DNA of 64,000 nucleotides. Origin: Nocardiopsis eucommiae. Its GTDB lineage: Bacteria > Actinomycetota > Actinomycetes > Streptosporangiales > Streptosporangiaceae. Below are positions 1 to 9,096 of this stretch, piece by piece. The notes under the pieces are model-generated. The model searched no databases. It saw nothing but the letters and a program-made list of their open reading frames with translations, and had not been told where the DNA came from. The first letter of the stretch is position 1; each line of letters starts with the position of its first letter. The position numbers and the translations under genes were made by a program. The DNA lies in NCBI GenBank assembly GCA_018388625.1, contig CP074402.1, positions 5,828,001 to 5,892,000 of the forward strand, read 5' to 3'.

Positions 1-219
1 CAACGGGCCTGCGTGGCCCGGGCCCTGGCCGCCGCCCCCGCCTACCTGGTCTGCGACGAGCCCACCGCGATGCTCGACGCCGCCTCCACGGCGACCGTCG
101 CGCACCTGCTGTCCGGGCTCGCCGCCGAGGGGGTCGGCGTCCTCGCGATCAGCCACGACCACGCGCTGTTGAGGGCGTGGGCCGACGAGGTGGTGGACCT
201 CGGGGACCTGGCCGACTGA
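1..219 (+). CDS. ABC transporter ATP-binding protein, C-terminal fragment
   Basis: This is the last 72 codons of an ABC ATPase; the gene starts before the window. What is visible is the end of the signature helix (QRACVARALA), the Walker B segment YLVCDEPTAMLD with its catalytic glutamate, and the H-loop ISHDHALL. The protein would power import or export from the cytoplasmic face of the membrane. The DEPTAMLDA wording resembles the peptide/nickel (Opp/Dpp/Nik) group. A nickel importer beside a urease operon would make sense, but that link is inference. The stop lies at 217-219, and a permease remnant follows at 307. Confidence 0.85.
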   Translation, partial: QRACVARALAAAPAYLVCDEPTAMLDAASTATVAHLLSGLAAEGVGVLAISHDHALLRAWADEVVDLGDLAD

Positions 220-306
220 GCGGAGGGGCGGGGACGCGGGCCGACCGGTGGACGGCCGGAGATCCGGTTGCCCGCCCGCCACCGGCCCGGGGTCCCACCC
301 CGACCG

Positions 307-444
307 GAGAACCAGACCCTGCACGTCGCCCTGCTGTCCCTGTTCAAGCCGGACGAGAACAACTGGGGCGGGATCATGGCGGGGCCGGTCCTGATGACCC
401 TGACCGGTCGCCTCACCAGCCGACCGGATCCTGGCCAGGAGTGA
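307..444 (+). pseudogene. remnant of an ABC sugar-type permease C-terminus
   Basis: In this frame the sequence reads ENQTLHVALLSLFK, then NNWGGIMAGPVLMTL, which matches the conserved end of MalG-type ABC permeases (TLPVGL..F, then W..LMAG.VL.TLP). Downstream of that the usual hydrophobic helix and the QR..V.GLTAGAVK tail are missing; the frame runs through a short unrelated tail to TGA at 442-444. No start codon, upstream membrane segments or ribosome site exist, so this is a broken fragment. It is probably unrelated to the peptide/nickel-type ATPase before it. The identification rests on about 30 residues. Confidence 0.55.
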
Positions 445-590
445 CCGGTTGCGTGGGCGACCGAGCGGCCCGCTGGTGCTCGGCACGGACCGTCGCGGAG
501 AACCCGGCCGACCGGGCGAGAGACCCGCTGGCCGACACCTCCGACACCGCACCGCACCGTCAGACCACTCCCCCGACCGGACACGGGGAA

Positions 591-614
591 GGGCCGGGGG
601 ACGCTCCCCGGCCC
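591..614 (-). terminator. hairpin after ureD
   Basis: A 9-bp perfect G+C stem (591-599 with 606-614) with a 6-nt loop lies about 35 bp past the ureD stop on the minus strand, a plausible terminator of the urease operon. There is no T-tract, which is common in actinobacteria. I see no gene in 445-648. Confidence 0.5.
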
Positions 615-648
615 CGCGTGATCCGGGTACCTCGTGGTCCGTGCGGCC

Positions 649-1417
649 TCAGGCGAACACGTCCTCCGTCGCACCCTCGTACCCAGCCGGATCGGCGAAC
701 TCCGCCCGCCACCGCTCCCAGGAGTCAGCGACCCGCGCGTCCGCCTCGTGGGCGTGCTCCGCCACCGCCCGGGCCAGGGCGCCGGGACCGTGCAACAGGG
801 TCTCCCGCACGCCCACCGACCGCTCCGGGCGGGCGCCGAGCAGGAAGGTCGAGCTCTGCACCCGGTTGCCGCCCATGACCCCGGGGGCCGTGGACAGCAG
901 CGGATCCCGCAGGTCGAGGTCCTCCACCAGGAGCGGACGACCGTCGACGTCGGCCCGGGTGACCGAACGCAGCGGCCCCCGGACGACTCGTAGCTGCGCC
1001 CCAGGACCAGGGTCTCGTGCACCAGTGCCCGGCCCGAGCCGGACAGGCGCACCCGTGTCTCCCGGGTGATGTCCGCGCCCGCGGTCACCACGAACGGCGC
1101 GCCGCGCCACACCAGGCACGCGCCGTCCGCCACGTTCAGGTCGGCCCGCCAGCTCGCGGCGCCTCCCCGGGCGTCGTAGGCGACCATCCCGGACGGCTCC
1201 ACCAGCTCCAGCCACACGCCGGGGCCCACGGTGATCTCCATCCGCAGGTCGTCCCCGGCGAGCAGCAGCGCGTACGTCCCCAGCAGGGCCACCCGGGCGG
1301 TGTCGCCCCGGACGCCCAGGGGCTGGGCCCGCAGGTACGTTCCCCCGCCAGGTCGGTCAGGCGCACCCGCCCGCCGACCCGTTCGACGGTCACGCGGGCC
1401 GCGACGGTCTCGCTCAT
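649..1417 (-). CDS. ureD: urease accessory protein UreD (two apparent frameshifts)
   Basis: UreD/UreH is the scaffold of the UreDFG complex that delivers nickel to the urease apoenzyme in the cytoplasm. The start ATG at 1417 overlaps the ureG stop (ATGA). The N-terminus [16 protein letters not shown] runs to about 1344, where five C's on the plus strand need a sixth to continue as [15 protein letters not shown] second slip near 978 (again five C's) is needed to pass from [10 protein letters not shown] to [12 protein letters not shown]. The remainder reads to VFA and stop at 649. Corrected length is about 256 residues, normal for actinobacterial UreD. Both breaks sit in C runs, so sequence error is more likely than decay. 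Confidence 0.85.
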
Positions 1418-2115
1418 CCGTGCTCGTGGCCGTGCCCGTCACCCTCGTGGGTGTGGGTGGTGCCGTCGGCGTGGGAGTGCGGGGCCATCGGGCCCGGGTC
1501 GCGCGGCACGTGGTGGCCCGCGCGGTAGTCGGCCAGCACCTGCTGCACCCACCCGGCGAGGGCCTTGATGGAGACGTCGTCGCTCTGGCTCAGGGCCAGC
1601 ACCGGGAGTCCGCCGCGGGAGCTGGTGGCGTCGGCCACCATCTGCTCCGCGTCCACGCCCACGTGCGGGGCGAGGTCGGTCTTGTTCACCACGAGCAGGT
1701 CGGCGCGCTCGATGCCGGGCCCGCCCTTGCGGGCCACGTCGCCGCCGCCGGCCACGTCCAGGCAGAAGATCTGCGCGTCGGCCAGCGCGGGACTGAACGT
1801 GGCGGTGAGGTTGTCGCCGCCGCTCTCCACCACGACCAGGTCCAGCGGCGCGAACTCCGCCTCCAGGTCCTCCACGGCGAGCAGGTTGGGGGTGACGTCG
1901 TCGCGGATGGCCGTGTGCGGGCAGGCACCGGTCTCCACCGCGTGGATGCGCTCGACCGGCAGGACCCCGGCGGCGCGCAGCAGGCGGGCGTCCTCGTCGG
2001 TGTAGATGTCGTTGGTGACGACGGCCATGCTCAGCTCGTCCGCGAGCTCACGGCACAGGGTCGCGATCAGCGTGCTCTTGCCGGTTCCGACCGGTCCGGC
2101 CACGCCCAGGCGCAT
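1414..2115 (-). CDS. ureG: urease accessory GTPase UreG
   Basis: UreG is a SIMIBI-class GTPase that supplies GTP-dependent nickel insertion during urease maturation. Visible motifs are the P-loop GPVGTGKST (residues 7-15), the nickel-binding Cys-Pro-His at 65-67, ESGGDNL, and the G4 motif VNKTD. The C-terminal 40 residues are extended and histidine-rich ([21 protein letters not shown] region), an unusual location, since UreG His-rich stretches are normally at the N-terminus. With no ureE in the operon this tail may store nickel (inference). The gene lies 51 bp after ureF and overlaps ureD by 4 bp. The start at 2115 is the only in-frame ATG close to the P-loop. Confidence 0.95.
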   Translation of the reverse strand: MRLGVAGPVGTGKSTLIATLCRELADELSMAVVTNDIYTDEDARLLRAAGVLPVERIHAVETGACPHTAIRDDVTPNLLAVEDLEAEFAPLDLVVVESGGDNLTATFSPALADAQIFCLDVAGGGDVARKGGPGIERADLLVVNKTDLAPHVGVDAEQMVADATSSRGGLPVLALSQSDDVSIKALAGWVQQVLADYRAGHHVPRDPGPMAPHSHADGTTHTHEGDGHGHEHG

Positions 2116-2166
2116 CGCGCGACGGGGGCGGTGGTGGAACCTGCGGCCGCGTTGGCTTCGGTCTGC

Positions 2167-2876
2167 TCAGGCAACGAAGATCCTCCTGGTCTTGAGTTGG
2201 TGTTCGAGGGACCACCCCTCGATCTGGGGTGCGGTACGGGCCGGGAGGTCGTCGGTCCCCCGGACCGCGAGCGCCTCCGCGACGGTCGCGGAGATCACCC
2301 CTCGGCTCCGAGCACCCAACCGGCCGCGTCCACCGGGTCGACGGGTGCGAGTTTGAGCGCGGCGGAGGCGACCGTCTGGGCGTCGTCGTACAGGCTCACC
2401 CGGGCGACCTCCGCCTCGTCCGCGCCCATGACGGCGGCCACCGCTCCGAGCGCGATCGGCCGTTGCGGGGCCCGGCCCAGCGTGCGCAGCGCCTTGACCG
2501 CCGGGTGCTCGGGCCACAGGCGGTCCGCGAGGCGGACCAGCCCCCGGCCGAGCAGCCCCGAGATGTCCCGGAGCGGCGCGCTCGGTGAGCGGGCCAGCAG
2601 CGCCTCGTGCGCGTCGGCCAGGGCTCCGGTGTCCACGCCGACGCCCTCGGTCCCGTCCACGGCCGAGGCGGTGACGCCCCCGACCGCCCGGTGGGCGAGG
2701 ACGGCGGCGGCCGCCTCCACCAGGCCCACCGTGCGTGTGCGGGCCGCGATGTACTCGGGGACGCGGTGCGGCGGGAGGCCGTCCAGCAGGGCGGGTTCGA
2801 GCCCGGCCGAGTAGGTGTGGCCGCCCACCGGCAGCCGGGCGTCGGCCAGCAGGAGTGTGCCCAGTCCAGTGCTCAC
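2167..2876 (-). CDS. ureF: urease accessory protein UreF (one apparent frameshift)
   Basis: UreF is an all-helical accessory protein that bridges UreD and UreG and acts as a fidelity factor for urease activation. It begins MSTGLGTLLLADARLPVGGH, with the typical LLLADARLPVGG/THS-like N-terminus, 8 bp after the ureC stop. The first frame runs through LGRAPQRPIALGAVAAVMGA to LGAEG. At about 2297 a GGGG run needs one more G to continue as GVISATVAEALAVRGTDDLPARTAP and the proper C-terminus ending RRIFVA. Corrected length is about 236 residues, as expected for the family. Confidence 0.88.
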
Positions 2877-2884
2877 ACGGCGGC

Positions 2885-4594
2885 CTAGAACATCGAGTAC
2901 CGCTGTGCGAGCGGTACCACGTCCACCGGCTGGGGCTTCACGAACTCACCGTTGATGCTGATCGCGAACGTCTCCGGGTCCACGTCGATCTTCGGCAGCG
3001 CGTTGTTGTTCGGCATGTCCGCCTTGGTGACGTCCCGGGTGGGGCGCACGCCCACCAGCCTGCGCTGGAGCCCCAGCCGCTCGGCCAGACCGTCCTCGAT
3101 CGCCATCGGGGACACGAAGCTCACCGCCAGGTCCGCCGCCGACGTCGGCTGCGCGGCCAGGGTCGGGCGCAGCAGCACCGGCTGCGGCAGGGGGACCGCT
3201 CCGTTGGGGTCGCCCAGCGGAGCCGCGACGATCGCGCCCGACTTGATCACCGCCGACGGCCGGATACCGAAGAACGCCGGGTCCCACAGCACCAGGTCGG
3301 CCATCTTCCCGGGCTCGACGGAACCGATCACGTGGTCGACGCCGTGGGCCACCGCGGGACAGATGGTGTACTTCGCGACGTACCGGCGGGCACGGGCGTT
3401 GTCGGCGGGCAGGTCCGAGGAGAGCCGCCCGTACCTGTTCTTCATCACGTGAGCCACCTGCCACGTGCGGCAGATCAGCTCACCGATGCGGCCCATCGCC
3501 TGCGCGTCCGTGGAGGTGATCGCGATCGCGCCCATGTCGAGCAGGACGTCCTCGGCCGCCATCGTGGTGGCGCGGATACGCGAGTCGGCGAAGGCCAGGT
3601 CCTCCTGGACACGCGGGTTCAGGTGGTGCACCACCATGAGCATGTCCATGTGCTCGGCCACGGTGTTCACCGTGAACGGCAGGGTCGGGTTGGTGGAGGC
3701 GGGCAGGACGTTCGACTCACCGGCGGTGATGATGATGTCCGGTGCGTGGCCGCCGCCCGCGCCCTCGGAGTGGAACACGTGGATGCCGCGACCGGCGATC
3801 GCCTCCAGCGTGTGCTGGACGTAGCCGGTCTCGTTGAGGGAGTCCGCGTGCAGCGCCACCTGGAGACCGAACTCGTCGGCGCCGCGCAGGGCCGCGTCGA
3901 TCGCCGCAGGGGTCGCGCCCCAGTCCTCGTGGACTTTGTAGCCGCCCGCCCCGGCCAGGGCGTCCTCTCGCAGCGCGTCGATGGACACCGTGCTGCCCTT
4001 GCTGAACAGCAGGACGTTGAGCGGGAACGTGTCCAGGGCGCGGTGCATCATCCGCAGCGCGTGTGCGCCCGGGGTGACCGTCGTGGCCTTGGAACCCTCC
4101 GTGGGGCCGGTGCCGCCGCCGATCACCGTGGTCGTGCCGGTGGTCAACGCCTCGCGTATCTCGATCTCGCTGAGGAAGTGCACGTGGGTGTCGATCGCGC
4201 CGGCGGTGAGGATCTTGCCCTCACCGGCGATGACGTCGGTGCCGGGACCGATCAGCAGGTCGGGGTGCACGCCGTCCATGACGTCCGGGTTGCCGGCCTT
4301 GCCGATGGCCACGATGTCGCCGTCGCGGATGCCGACGTCGCCCCGGACGATCCCCCAGTGGTCCATGACGACCACGTTGGTGATCACCAGGTCGAGGGCG
4401 CCCTCGGAGCGCAGGGTCATGCCCTGGCCCATCGACTCGCGGATGCTCTTGCCGCCGCCGAAGACGACCTCGTCACCGCCGACGGTGCGGTCCTCCTCGA
4501 CCTCGATCCACAGGTCGGTGTCGCCCAGGCGGATCTGGTCCCCGACCGTGGGTCCGTACAGCTGCGCGTACTCACGGTGGTCGATGCGGCTCAC
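2885..4594 (-). CDS. ureC: urease alpha subunit UreC
   Basis: The catalytic subunit hydrolyses urea to ammonia and carbamate at a dinuclear nickel site. Length (569 aa) is normal. Nickel ligands are in place: His137/His139 (DTHVHF), carbamylatable Lys220 (GYKVHEDWG), His249, His275 and Asp363 (STDAQ). The mobile-flap cysteine, normally in VCHHL, is Val322 here (MVVHHLNP), and the usual ICPQQIEEAL after HVHF reads [10 protein letters not shown]. This marks a divergent class resembling the ureABCFGD-type urease of streptomycetes rather than the common enterobacterial type. The start is GTG, overlapping the ureB stop (GTGA), which suggests translational coupling. Flap cysteine replacement generally lowers rather than abolishes activity in characterised ureases. 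Confidence 0.97.
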   Translation of the reverse strand: MSRIDHREYAQLYGPTVGDQIRLGDTDLWIEVEEDRTVGGDEVVFGGGKSIRESMGQGMTLRSEGALDLVITNVVVMDHWGIVRGDVGIRDGDIVAIGKAGNPDVMDGVHPDLLIGPGTDVIAGEGKILTAGAIDTHVHFLSEIEIREALTTGTTTVIGGGTGPTEGSKATTVTPGAHALRMMHRALDTFPLNVLLFSKGSTVSIDALREDALAGAGGYKVHEDWGATPAAIDAALRGADEFGLQVALHADSLNETGYVQHTLEAIAGRGIHVFHSEGAGGGHAPDIIITAGESNVLPASTNPTLPFTVNTVAEHMDMLMVVHHLNPRVQEDLAFADSRIRATTMAAEDVLLDMGAIAITSTDAQAMGRIGELICRTWQVAHVMKNRYGRLSSDLPADNARARRYVAKYTICPAVAHGVDHVIGSVEPGKMADLVLWDPAFFGIRPSAVIKSGAIVAAPLGDPNGAVPLPQPVLLRPTLAAQPTSAADLAVSFVSPMAIEDGLAERLGLQRRLVGVRPTRDVTKADMPNNNALPKIDVDPETFAISINGEFVKPQPVDVVPLAQRYSMF

Positions 4595-5100
4595 GGTTGC
4601 TGCTCCTCAGTGTCCTCTGTCGCGTCCTGGTCCCCCGGCAGGACCTCGGTGGGTACCACCTCGGCCGGGTCGCCGTCGTGCGCGTCGACCTCGCCGACGC
4701 GCATCGTCGTACCGGAGGCGCGCTCCGGTTCGGGGACCTCGACGCCGGGGGTGCCGAACGGGACCACCGTCCGCGGCACGCGTTCGCCGGTCCTGGGCTC
4801 CTTGCTCAGGTCCTCGATCTGGAGGCCCGGAACGTACCGTCGGCCGCCGAGGGCGACCAGTTCGACGGTGCGGCTCACACCGGGTTCCAGGCGGACCGAG
4901 GTGCCCGCGGGAACGTCCAGCCGGAACCCCTGGCACGCCTCGCGGTCGAAGCGCAGCGCGGGGTTGGCGTCCGGGAAGTGCAGGTGGGAGCCGATCTGGA
5001 TGGCTCGGTCACCGGCGTTGACGACGACGAGGGACAATCGTTCGCGGTCGGCGTTCAGGTCCAGGGGCACGGAGCGGGTACGAATCTCACCGGGGATCAT
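4591..5100 (-). CDS. ureB: urease beta subunit UreB with acidic tail
   Basis: The beta subunit is a structural component of the (alpha-beta-gamma)3 urease. The core (MIPGEIRTR, then [18 protein letters not shown], then [11 protein letters not shown]) matches the usual 100-residue protein. It carries an extra tail of about 65 residues rich in Asp, Glu and Pro, ending [11 protein letters not shown]. Such a tail is not needed for the fold; it might be surface exposed or bind metal (inference). It overlaps both neighbours by 4 bp, consistent with one tightly coupled ureABC unit. Confidence 0.95.
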   Translation of the reverse strand: MIPGEIRTRSVPLDLNADRERLSLVVVNAGDRAIQIGSHLHFPDANPALRFDREACQGFRLDVPAGTSVRLEPGVSRTVELVALGGRRYVPGLQIEDLSKEPRTGERVPRTVVPFGTPGVEVPEPERASGTTMRVGEVDAHDGDPAEVVPTEVLPGDQDATEDTEEQQP

Positions 5101-5471
5101 GGGGTCGCTCCGGGGGCGGGACGGGTCGGCTCCGGAGACGGGACGCCACCGGCGACGAGATGGGGACGCGCCTGGATCGGCTCCGTGATGGTGACCAGCT
5201 TGCGTCCGTCAGGGAACGTGGCCTCGACCTGGAGGTTCGGGATCATCTCGGGAACCCCGTCCATGACCTCCTCACGGGAGAGCACGGTGCGCCCCTCCTG
5301 CATGAGCTCGGCCACTCTGGCTCCTTCACGAGCCCGCTCGATCACCCAGCAGGACAGCAGCGCTACCGATTCCGGTTGGTTGAGCTTGACGCCCCTGGAC
5401 CGCCGATCCCGGGCGATCATGCCCGCGACGGCCAGGAGAAGCTTCTCGGTATCGGAGGGAAGTAGATGCAT
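5097..5471 (-). CDS. ureA: urease gamma subunit UreA
   Basis: The first gene of the operon encodes the small gamma subunit. It shows the family hallmarks: [34 protein letters not shown], then [19 protein letters not shown] and [14 protein letters not shown]. The conserved core of 100 residues is followed by a short Pro-rich tail of about 24 residues. The ATG at 5471 is preceded by a good ribosome site (GAGAGGTGG). The full operon is ureA-B-C-F-G-D with no ureE, consistent with the divergent ureC. Confidence 0.96.
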   Translation of the reverse strand: MHLLPSDTEKLLLAVAGMIARDRRSRGVKLNQPESVALLSCWVIERAREGARVAELMQEGRTVLSREEVMDGVPEMIPNLQVEATFPDGRKLVTITEPIQARPHLVAGGVPSPEPTRPAPGATP

Positions 5472-5496
5472 GAACCACCTCTCAACGATTCGTTAT

Positions 5497-5519
5497 GGGT
5501 TTGGTAGCAACACCAACCC
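5497..5519 (-). promoter_or_regulatory. inverted repeat upstream of ureA
   Basis: The arms GGGTTTGGT and ACCAACCC (one bulged T) flank a 6-nt centre, 26 bp before the ureA start. The surrounding 60 bp are AT-rich for this genome, so the promoter of the urease operon is probably here, and the repeat could be its operator. The regulator is unknown. Confidence 0.35.
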
Positions 5520-5959
5520 ATCTAGGTTTTAGCACGTGAGAGCCGTGTGGCAAGTCCCCACGAGCGCCGGGGAGGCTTTCGCGGGCCCTCACTCCGACCC
5601 CGGAAGCACTGTCGGACAAGGGAAACACCCCCGCACCATGTGCGACAAACGCTGGTACATTTTTTGGTGAGACACCCCTCCGCCCCGCTCTGACGGAGTG
5701 TTCGCGCAGCCTTCGAGGAGACTTCTTCTCGGAGGCGCCGACGGGGTCGTTCGGCGTCCCCACCGCCGACTCCGTCGTCGGCGGTGGCGCCCCGCGTGTC
5801 ATGACGCCGCCTCGAGCCGCTGAGTCACGCCGTGGTTGGAACCGGCCGCTCCGGAGCCGCCGGGGGTTCGTTCGTGCCGTGGTGGGCCCTTCGGGAGAAC
5901 ACACGACAGGACCCCGATTTCACGCGGATCAAGACGTCGTTTCCCGCGCGTGAAGAAAC
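5520..5959. other. intergenic region, no gene seen
   Basis: This stretch separates ureA from the Clp-N unit. It contains several stop-free frames, but none has a recognisable protein, ribosome site or actinobacterial coding pattern. It must carry the remainder of the urease leader. I see nothing else that I can support. Confidence 0.5.
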
Positions 5960-5992
5960 CCCGGCGCGGATTTCGGGAATCCGCACCGGGGC
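5960..5992 (-). terminator. hairpin after small membrane protein gene
   Basis: A 14-bp stem with one mismatch (5960-5973 against 5979-5992) and a 5-nt loop lies about 50 bp past the stop at 6040. It fits a terminator for the two-gene Clp-N/membrane protein unit read on the minus strand. Confidence 0.5.
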
Positions 5993-6039
5993 GGGTCATA
6001 TTCGGGTTCCCGACGCGACCGCGCCGGAAGGCCCCTCCC

Positions 6040-6231
6040 TCACCGCCGCCGGAGCACCAGGAGGTAGATCAGGACCGAGACCCCCATCATCACCCCGCCA
6101 CCCAGCATGTTCGTCGGGTCCGGATCGCCCGTGAGCGGCGTGGCGGACACCAGGATCAGCAGGCCGCCGAGGAAGAGCAGCACGCAGGCGATCACCAGCT
6201 TCAGGCGGCCCTCGGGGTCGAGTCCGCTCAC
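6040..6231 (-). CDS. small two-helix membrane protein
   Basis: This 63-residue protein has two hydrophobic stretches: residues about 11-28 (LVIACVLLFLGGLLILVS) and about 44-60 (GGVMMGVSVLIYLLVL), with a positively charged end RRR. No enzyme motif is visible and I do not recognise a named family. The GTG start overlaps the stop of the preceding Clp-N gene (GTGA) once the frameshift there is corrected, so the two are probably co-translated. Confidence 0.6.
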   Translation of the reverse strand: MSGLDPEGRLKLVIACVLLFLGGLLILVSATPLTGDPDPTNMLGGGVMMGVSVLIYLLVLRRR

Positions 6232-6781
6232 GGGGACTCCGGGGCGGAGTCGGGGAGGGCGCTTCGGTGGCCGGGTTCGTGACGGGCGGCCCCGGCTCGG
6301 CGGCCTCCCGCGTCATGGCGGCGATCAGGTCCTCGACCTCTCCTCGTACCCGTTCGGGTGCGATCCCGAGGTTCCGCAGCAGGCCGGGAACGGTCGCGCG
6401 GTCCCGGTAGAGGACCCCGAGGAGCAGGTGTTCCGTGCCCAGGTGGCCGTGCCCGTGCCGGGCCGAGGCGTGGAAGGAGTACCTCAGCGCCGCGCGGGTC
6501 TCCCGGGAGAAGGGCAGCCCGTCGTCCACGGGCCGCTTCCTCGCGGGGATGGCCCTGAGGACCTCCGCCTCGGCCGCCTCGTAGCCGACCCCGAGCCCGC
6601 CCAGGGCCCGGGCCGCCAGGTCCTCCTCCTCACGAAGCAGACCGAGCAGCAGGTGCTCGGGGCCCATCCGCCTGTGGTGGAGCCGCGTGCCCTCTTCCTG
6701 GGCGTGGACGACCACGCGCTTCGCGGCGTCGGTGAACATGTCGAACACGGTCGGATTCCCGGCTTCGGTGGGGGATGACAT
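6228..6781 (-). CDS. Clp amino-terminal domain protein (apparent frameshift near stop)
   Basis: The protein carries two Clp-N repeats, one around residues 12-60 (HAQEEGTRLHHRRMGPEHLLLGLLREE) and one around 90-135 (HGHGHLGTEHLLLGVLYRD), but no AAA+ ATPase domain. In ClpC/ClpB these repeats bind substrates or adaptors; stand-alone copies are common in actinobacteria and are presumed adaptors or anti-adaptors (inference). The annotated frame overruns its natural end: adding one C to the CCCC run at about 6241 gives a stop that overlaps the GTG start of the next gene, so I place the end at 6228. Confidence 0.8.
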
Positions 6782-6829
6782 CCCTCATCATCGCGCGGGG
6801 CGCGGATCAGCGACGACCCGGGGGTCGGC

Positions 6830-7297
6830 TCAGTCGGGCTGCTTCTCCATGTGGTCCGAGACGCGCTGGCTGAGCCGGGCGAACGTGCTGAGCTGGTTCG
6901 GAGTGAGGGCGTCGACGAACAGACGGCGCACGTGCTCGACGTGGAGGGGCGCCGCCTCCTCGATCGCCGCGTGACCGGCCGGGGTCACGACGATGAACGC
7001 TCCGCGAGCGTCGTCGGGGCACTCCTCCCTGGCCACCAGACCACGCTTCGTCATCCGCCTCACCTGGTGGGAGATGCGGCTCTTCTCCCAGTTCAGGAGT
7101 TTGGCCAGTTCCAGGAAACGCATCTTCCCGTCACTGGTGCCGGTGAGGTTGACGAGGATCATGTAGTCGGAGGCGGACATCCCGGAGTCGGCCTGGAGGA
7201 GACGGGAGAGTCGCCCGATGAGCGTCTCCTGCATGTGAATGAAGCCGTCCCACGCGGCCTTCTCCTCCGCGTCCAGCCAACGTGGTGTCTCGTCCAT
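6830..7297 (-). CDS. MarR-family transcriptional regulator
   Basis: This 155-residue protein has a winged helix typical of MarR: DYMILVNLT, LAKLLNWEKSRISHQVRRM (recognition helix) and wing RGLVAREECPDDARGAFIVVT. I chose ATG 7297 (MDETPRW) because the upstream in-frame residues do not look conserved. It lies 30 bp after the DUF5996 gene on the same strand. Three related palindromes at 8331-8411, in the promoter region between DUF5996 and the isochorismatase gene, are its likely binding sites (inference from proximity and MarR habits). Confidence 0.9.
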   Translation of the reverse strand: MDETPRWLDAEEKAAWDGFIHMQETLIGRLSRLLQADSGMSASDYMILVNLTGTSDGKMRFLELAKLLNWEKSRISHQVRRMTKRGLVAREECPDDARGAFIVVTPAGHAAIEEAAPLHVEHVRRLFVDALTPNQLSTFARLSQRVSDHMEKQPD

Positions 7298-7326
7298 GGA
7301 CGCAGCGTAACAAGGAAGTTGACATC

Positions 7327-8302
7327 TCACCCACCTGCGGGCGGCGGAGGAGTGGCCCTCCGCCGCCCGGTCTGTTCAGGCTCCGGCCCACCGGAGGGGT
7401 CGTCCTCCAGGGCGGCCCGGTCCCAGCGCCCGGGGTTCGCGGCGGCCTCGTAGGTGGTGCGGAGGAACTCGGCGACCGCACGGTCGGGGTCGGGGGCGGC
7501 CCGAGCCACCTCGTAGGGCAGCAGGAACTGCTGGAACTCGGCGCTGTAGTACGCGCCCTCCGGGCCGACCGGCTGGTCGGCGAAGCCCTCGGGGGCGGGG
7601 TAGGCGTACGAGTAGAAGGCGCCCTCCTCGCCGCCACCGGGCCAGAACCCGCAGCTGGACAGTTCCCGGGAGTAGCCCTCGACCATGACCCAGTCCCCGC
7701 AGTTGGGGGCCCCGCCCGGGTGCGGGGAGCCGACCGGCCGGAGAAGCGGGTGCAGGCGAGATCCATCCCTCCCCAGAAGAAGTGCACCGGGCTGACCTTC
7801 CCGACGAAGTGCGACCGGAACTCACCGATCACCCGGTTCGCCTGGAGGAGCTGACGCCAGAAGAGGGTGGCCGCCTCGGCGTCGTAGGAGGCGTGCTCGT
7901 GGTCCTCGGCGAAGGGGATCGCCGGGTCGACCTCGTTGGGACGCGGCCGGATCGGCGCCTCGATCCCGAGCCGTCCGAGCACGTCCAGGATCCGGGCGTA
8001 GAACTCGGCGACCGTCATCGGACGCAGCGGGAAGCCCCCGTCCCGCCGTCGCTGCCGCGGACCTCCAGCCGGTGGCCGACGAGGTCGAACTCGATCTCGA
8101 AGGCCCCGTCGCCGTACGGGACCGCCGACGTCGTCAGTCCGCGCGGGCTGACGTAGAAGGTCACCTGCCACCAGTGGTTGACCAGGGGAGCGTGGGCCAT
8201 GCGGATCTTGCCCACGATCTGGGTCCACATGTGCAGGGTGTCCCGGGTGGGGGTCCAGTCCGACACCCGCAGGGCGGGCCAGTTCCGTGATGTGAGGGTC
8301 AT
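7327..8302 (-). CDS. DUF5996 family protein (two apparent frameshifts)
   Basis: The N-terminus MTLTSRNWPALRVSDW, with TLHMWTQIVGKIRMA and NHWWQVTFYVSPRGL, is the signature of DUF5996, a family of unknown function of about 310 residues. The frame breaks near 8040 (after RGSDGG) and resumes as GFPLRPMTVAEFYARILDVLG..., then breaks near 7735 and resumes as PHPGGAPNCGDW and the C-terminal PYEVARAAPDPDRAVAEFL. All breaks lie in C/G runs. It is transcribed with the MarR gene and divergently from the isochorismatase gene. Confidence 0.75.
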
Positions 8303-8330
8303 CGTCTCTCGCTTCCGTCGCGACACCACC

Positions 8331-8352
8331 GGAGGTTGGTGCACCAACCTCC
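8331..8352. promoter_or_regulatory. operator 1: 22-bp perfect palindrome
   Basis: A perfect palindrome centred between 8341 and 8342 with core GTTGGTGCACCAAC, 29 bp upstream of the DUF5996 start. It shares the pattern GTTG-N6-CAAC with operator 2, 33 bp further right. Confidence 0.7.
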
Positions 8353-8367
8353 TGGTCGAGGACCATA

Positions 8368-8411
8368 GTTGACGCATCAACCAATGCTGCTAATTTGGGT
8401 GACGCGTCAAC
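8368..8411 (+). promoter_or_regulatory. isochorismatase promoter with operators 2 and 3
   Basis: A -35 box TTGACG (8369-8374), 16-bp spacer and -10 box TAATTT (8391-8396) precede the isochorismatase gene. Operator 2, GTTGACGCATCAAC (8368-8381), covers the -35 box, and operator 3, GTGACGCGTCAAC (8399-8411), covers the expected start site. Centres are 30 bp apart, close to three helical turns, so bound dimers would lie on one face. This is a classic repression layout, most likely for the MarR protein at 6830-7297. Confidence 0.7.
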
Positions 8412-8437
8412 TACACCCATCGTGGAGAGGGACCCCC

Positions 8438-9082
8438 GTGAGCACCACCCCCAAGAACGGACTCCAGGCACTGCTGACCCCGGAGGAGAGCGTTCTCCTC
8501 CTGATCGACCACCAGCCGTTCCAGTTCGCCAACCTGAACAGCCACGAGCCGTCGATGGTCGTCAACAACGCCGTCGCCCTGGGCAGGGCCGCCAGGGCGT
8601 TCGACGTCCCGACCGTCCTGACCACCGTGCTGGAGGAGCGCGGCGGCCACCTCATCCAGGGGCTGCGGGACGTGTTCCCGGAGCAGAAGCCGATCGACCG
8701 CACCTTCATCAACACCTGGCAGGACGAGCGCGTCGTCGACGCCGTGAAGGCGACCGGCCGGAAGAAGCTGGTCATCGCCGGTCTCTGGACGGAGATCTGC
8801 GTGGCGATGCCCGCGATCCAGGCGGCGGGCGAGGGCTACGAGGTCTTCGCGGTCACCGACGCGTCCGGCGGTGCCTCGGCGGAGGCCCACGACATGGCCG
8901 TGCGGCGGATGGTCCAGGCCGGCGTGGTGCCGATCACCTGGCTGGCGGTGGCGGGCGAGTGGCAGCGCGACTGGGCCCGTGAGGAGACCGTGTCGGCCAT
9001 GACCGGGGTCCTGGAGCAGCACGGTGGTGCCACCGGTGTCGCCTTCGCCTGGGAGACGCAGCTGTTGAACTCCCGCGCCTGA
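8438..9082 (+). CDS. isochorismatase-family hydrolase (YcaC-like)
   Basis: This 214-residue cysteine hydrolase belongs to the isochorismatase superfamily. The triad is visible: Asp in LLLIDHQPFQF, a lysine region around KATGRKKLVIAG, and the nucleophile Cys in GLWTEICVAMPAIQAA. The YcaC group has no firmly established physiological substrate; amides or N-carbamoyl compounds are plausible. The GTG at 8438 follows GGAGAGG, so I prefer it to the upstream in-frame ATG, which would include promoter sequence. The GNAT gene follows 14 bp later. Confidence 0.9.
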   Translation: MSTTPKNGLQALLTPEESVLLLIDHQPFQFANLNSHEPSMVVNNAVALGRAARAFDVPTVLTTVLEERGGHLIQGLRDVFPEQKPIDRTFINTWQDERVVDAVKATGRKKLVIAGLWTEICVAMPAIQAAGEGYEVFAVTDASGGASAEAHDMAVRRMVQAGVVPITWLAVAGEWQRDWAREETVSAMTGVLEQHGGATGVAFAWETQLLNSRA

Positions 9083-9096
9083 CACAAGGAGGACCC

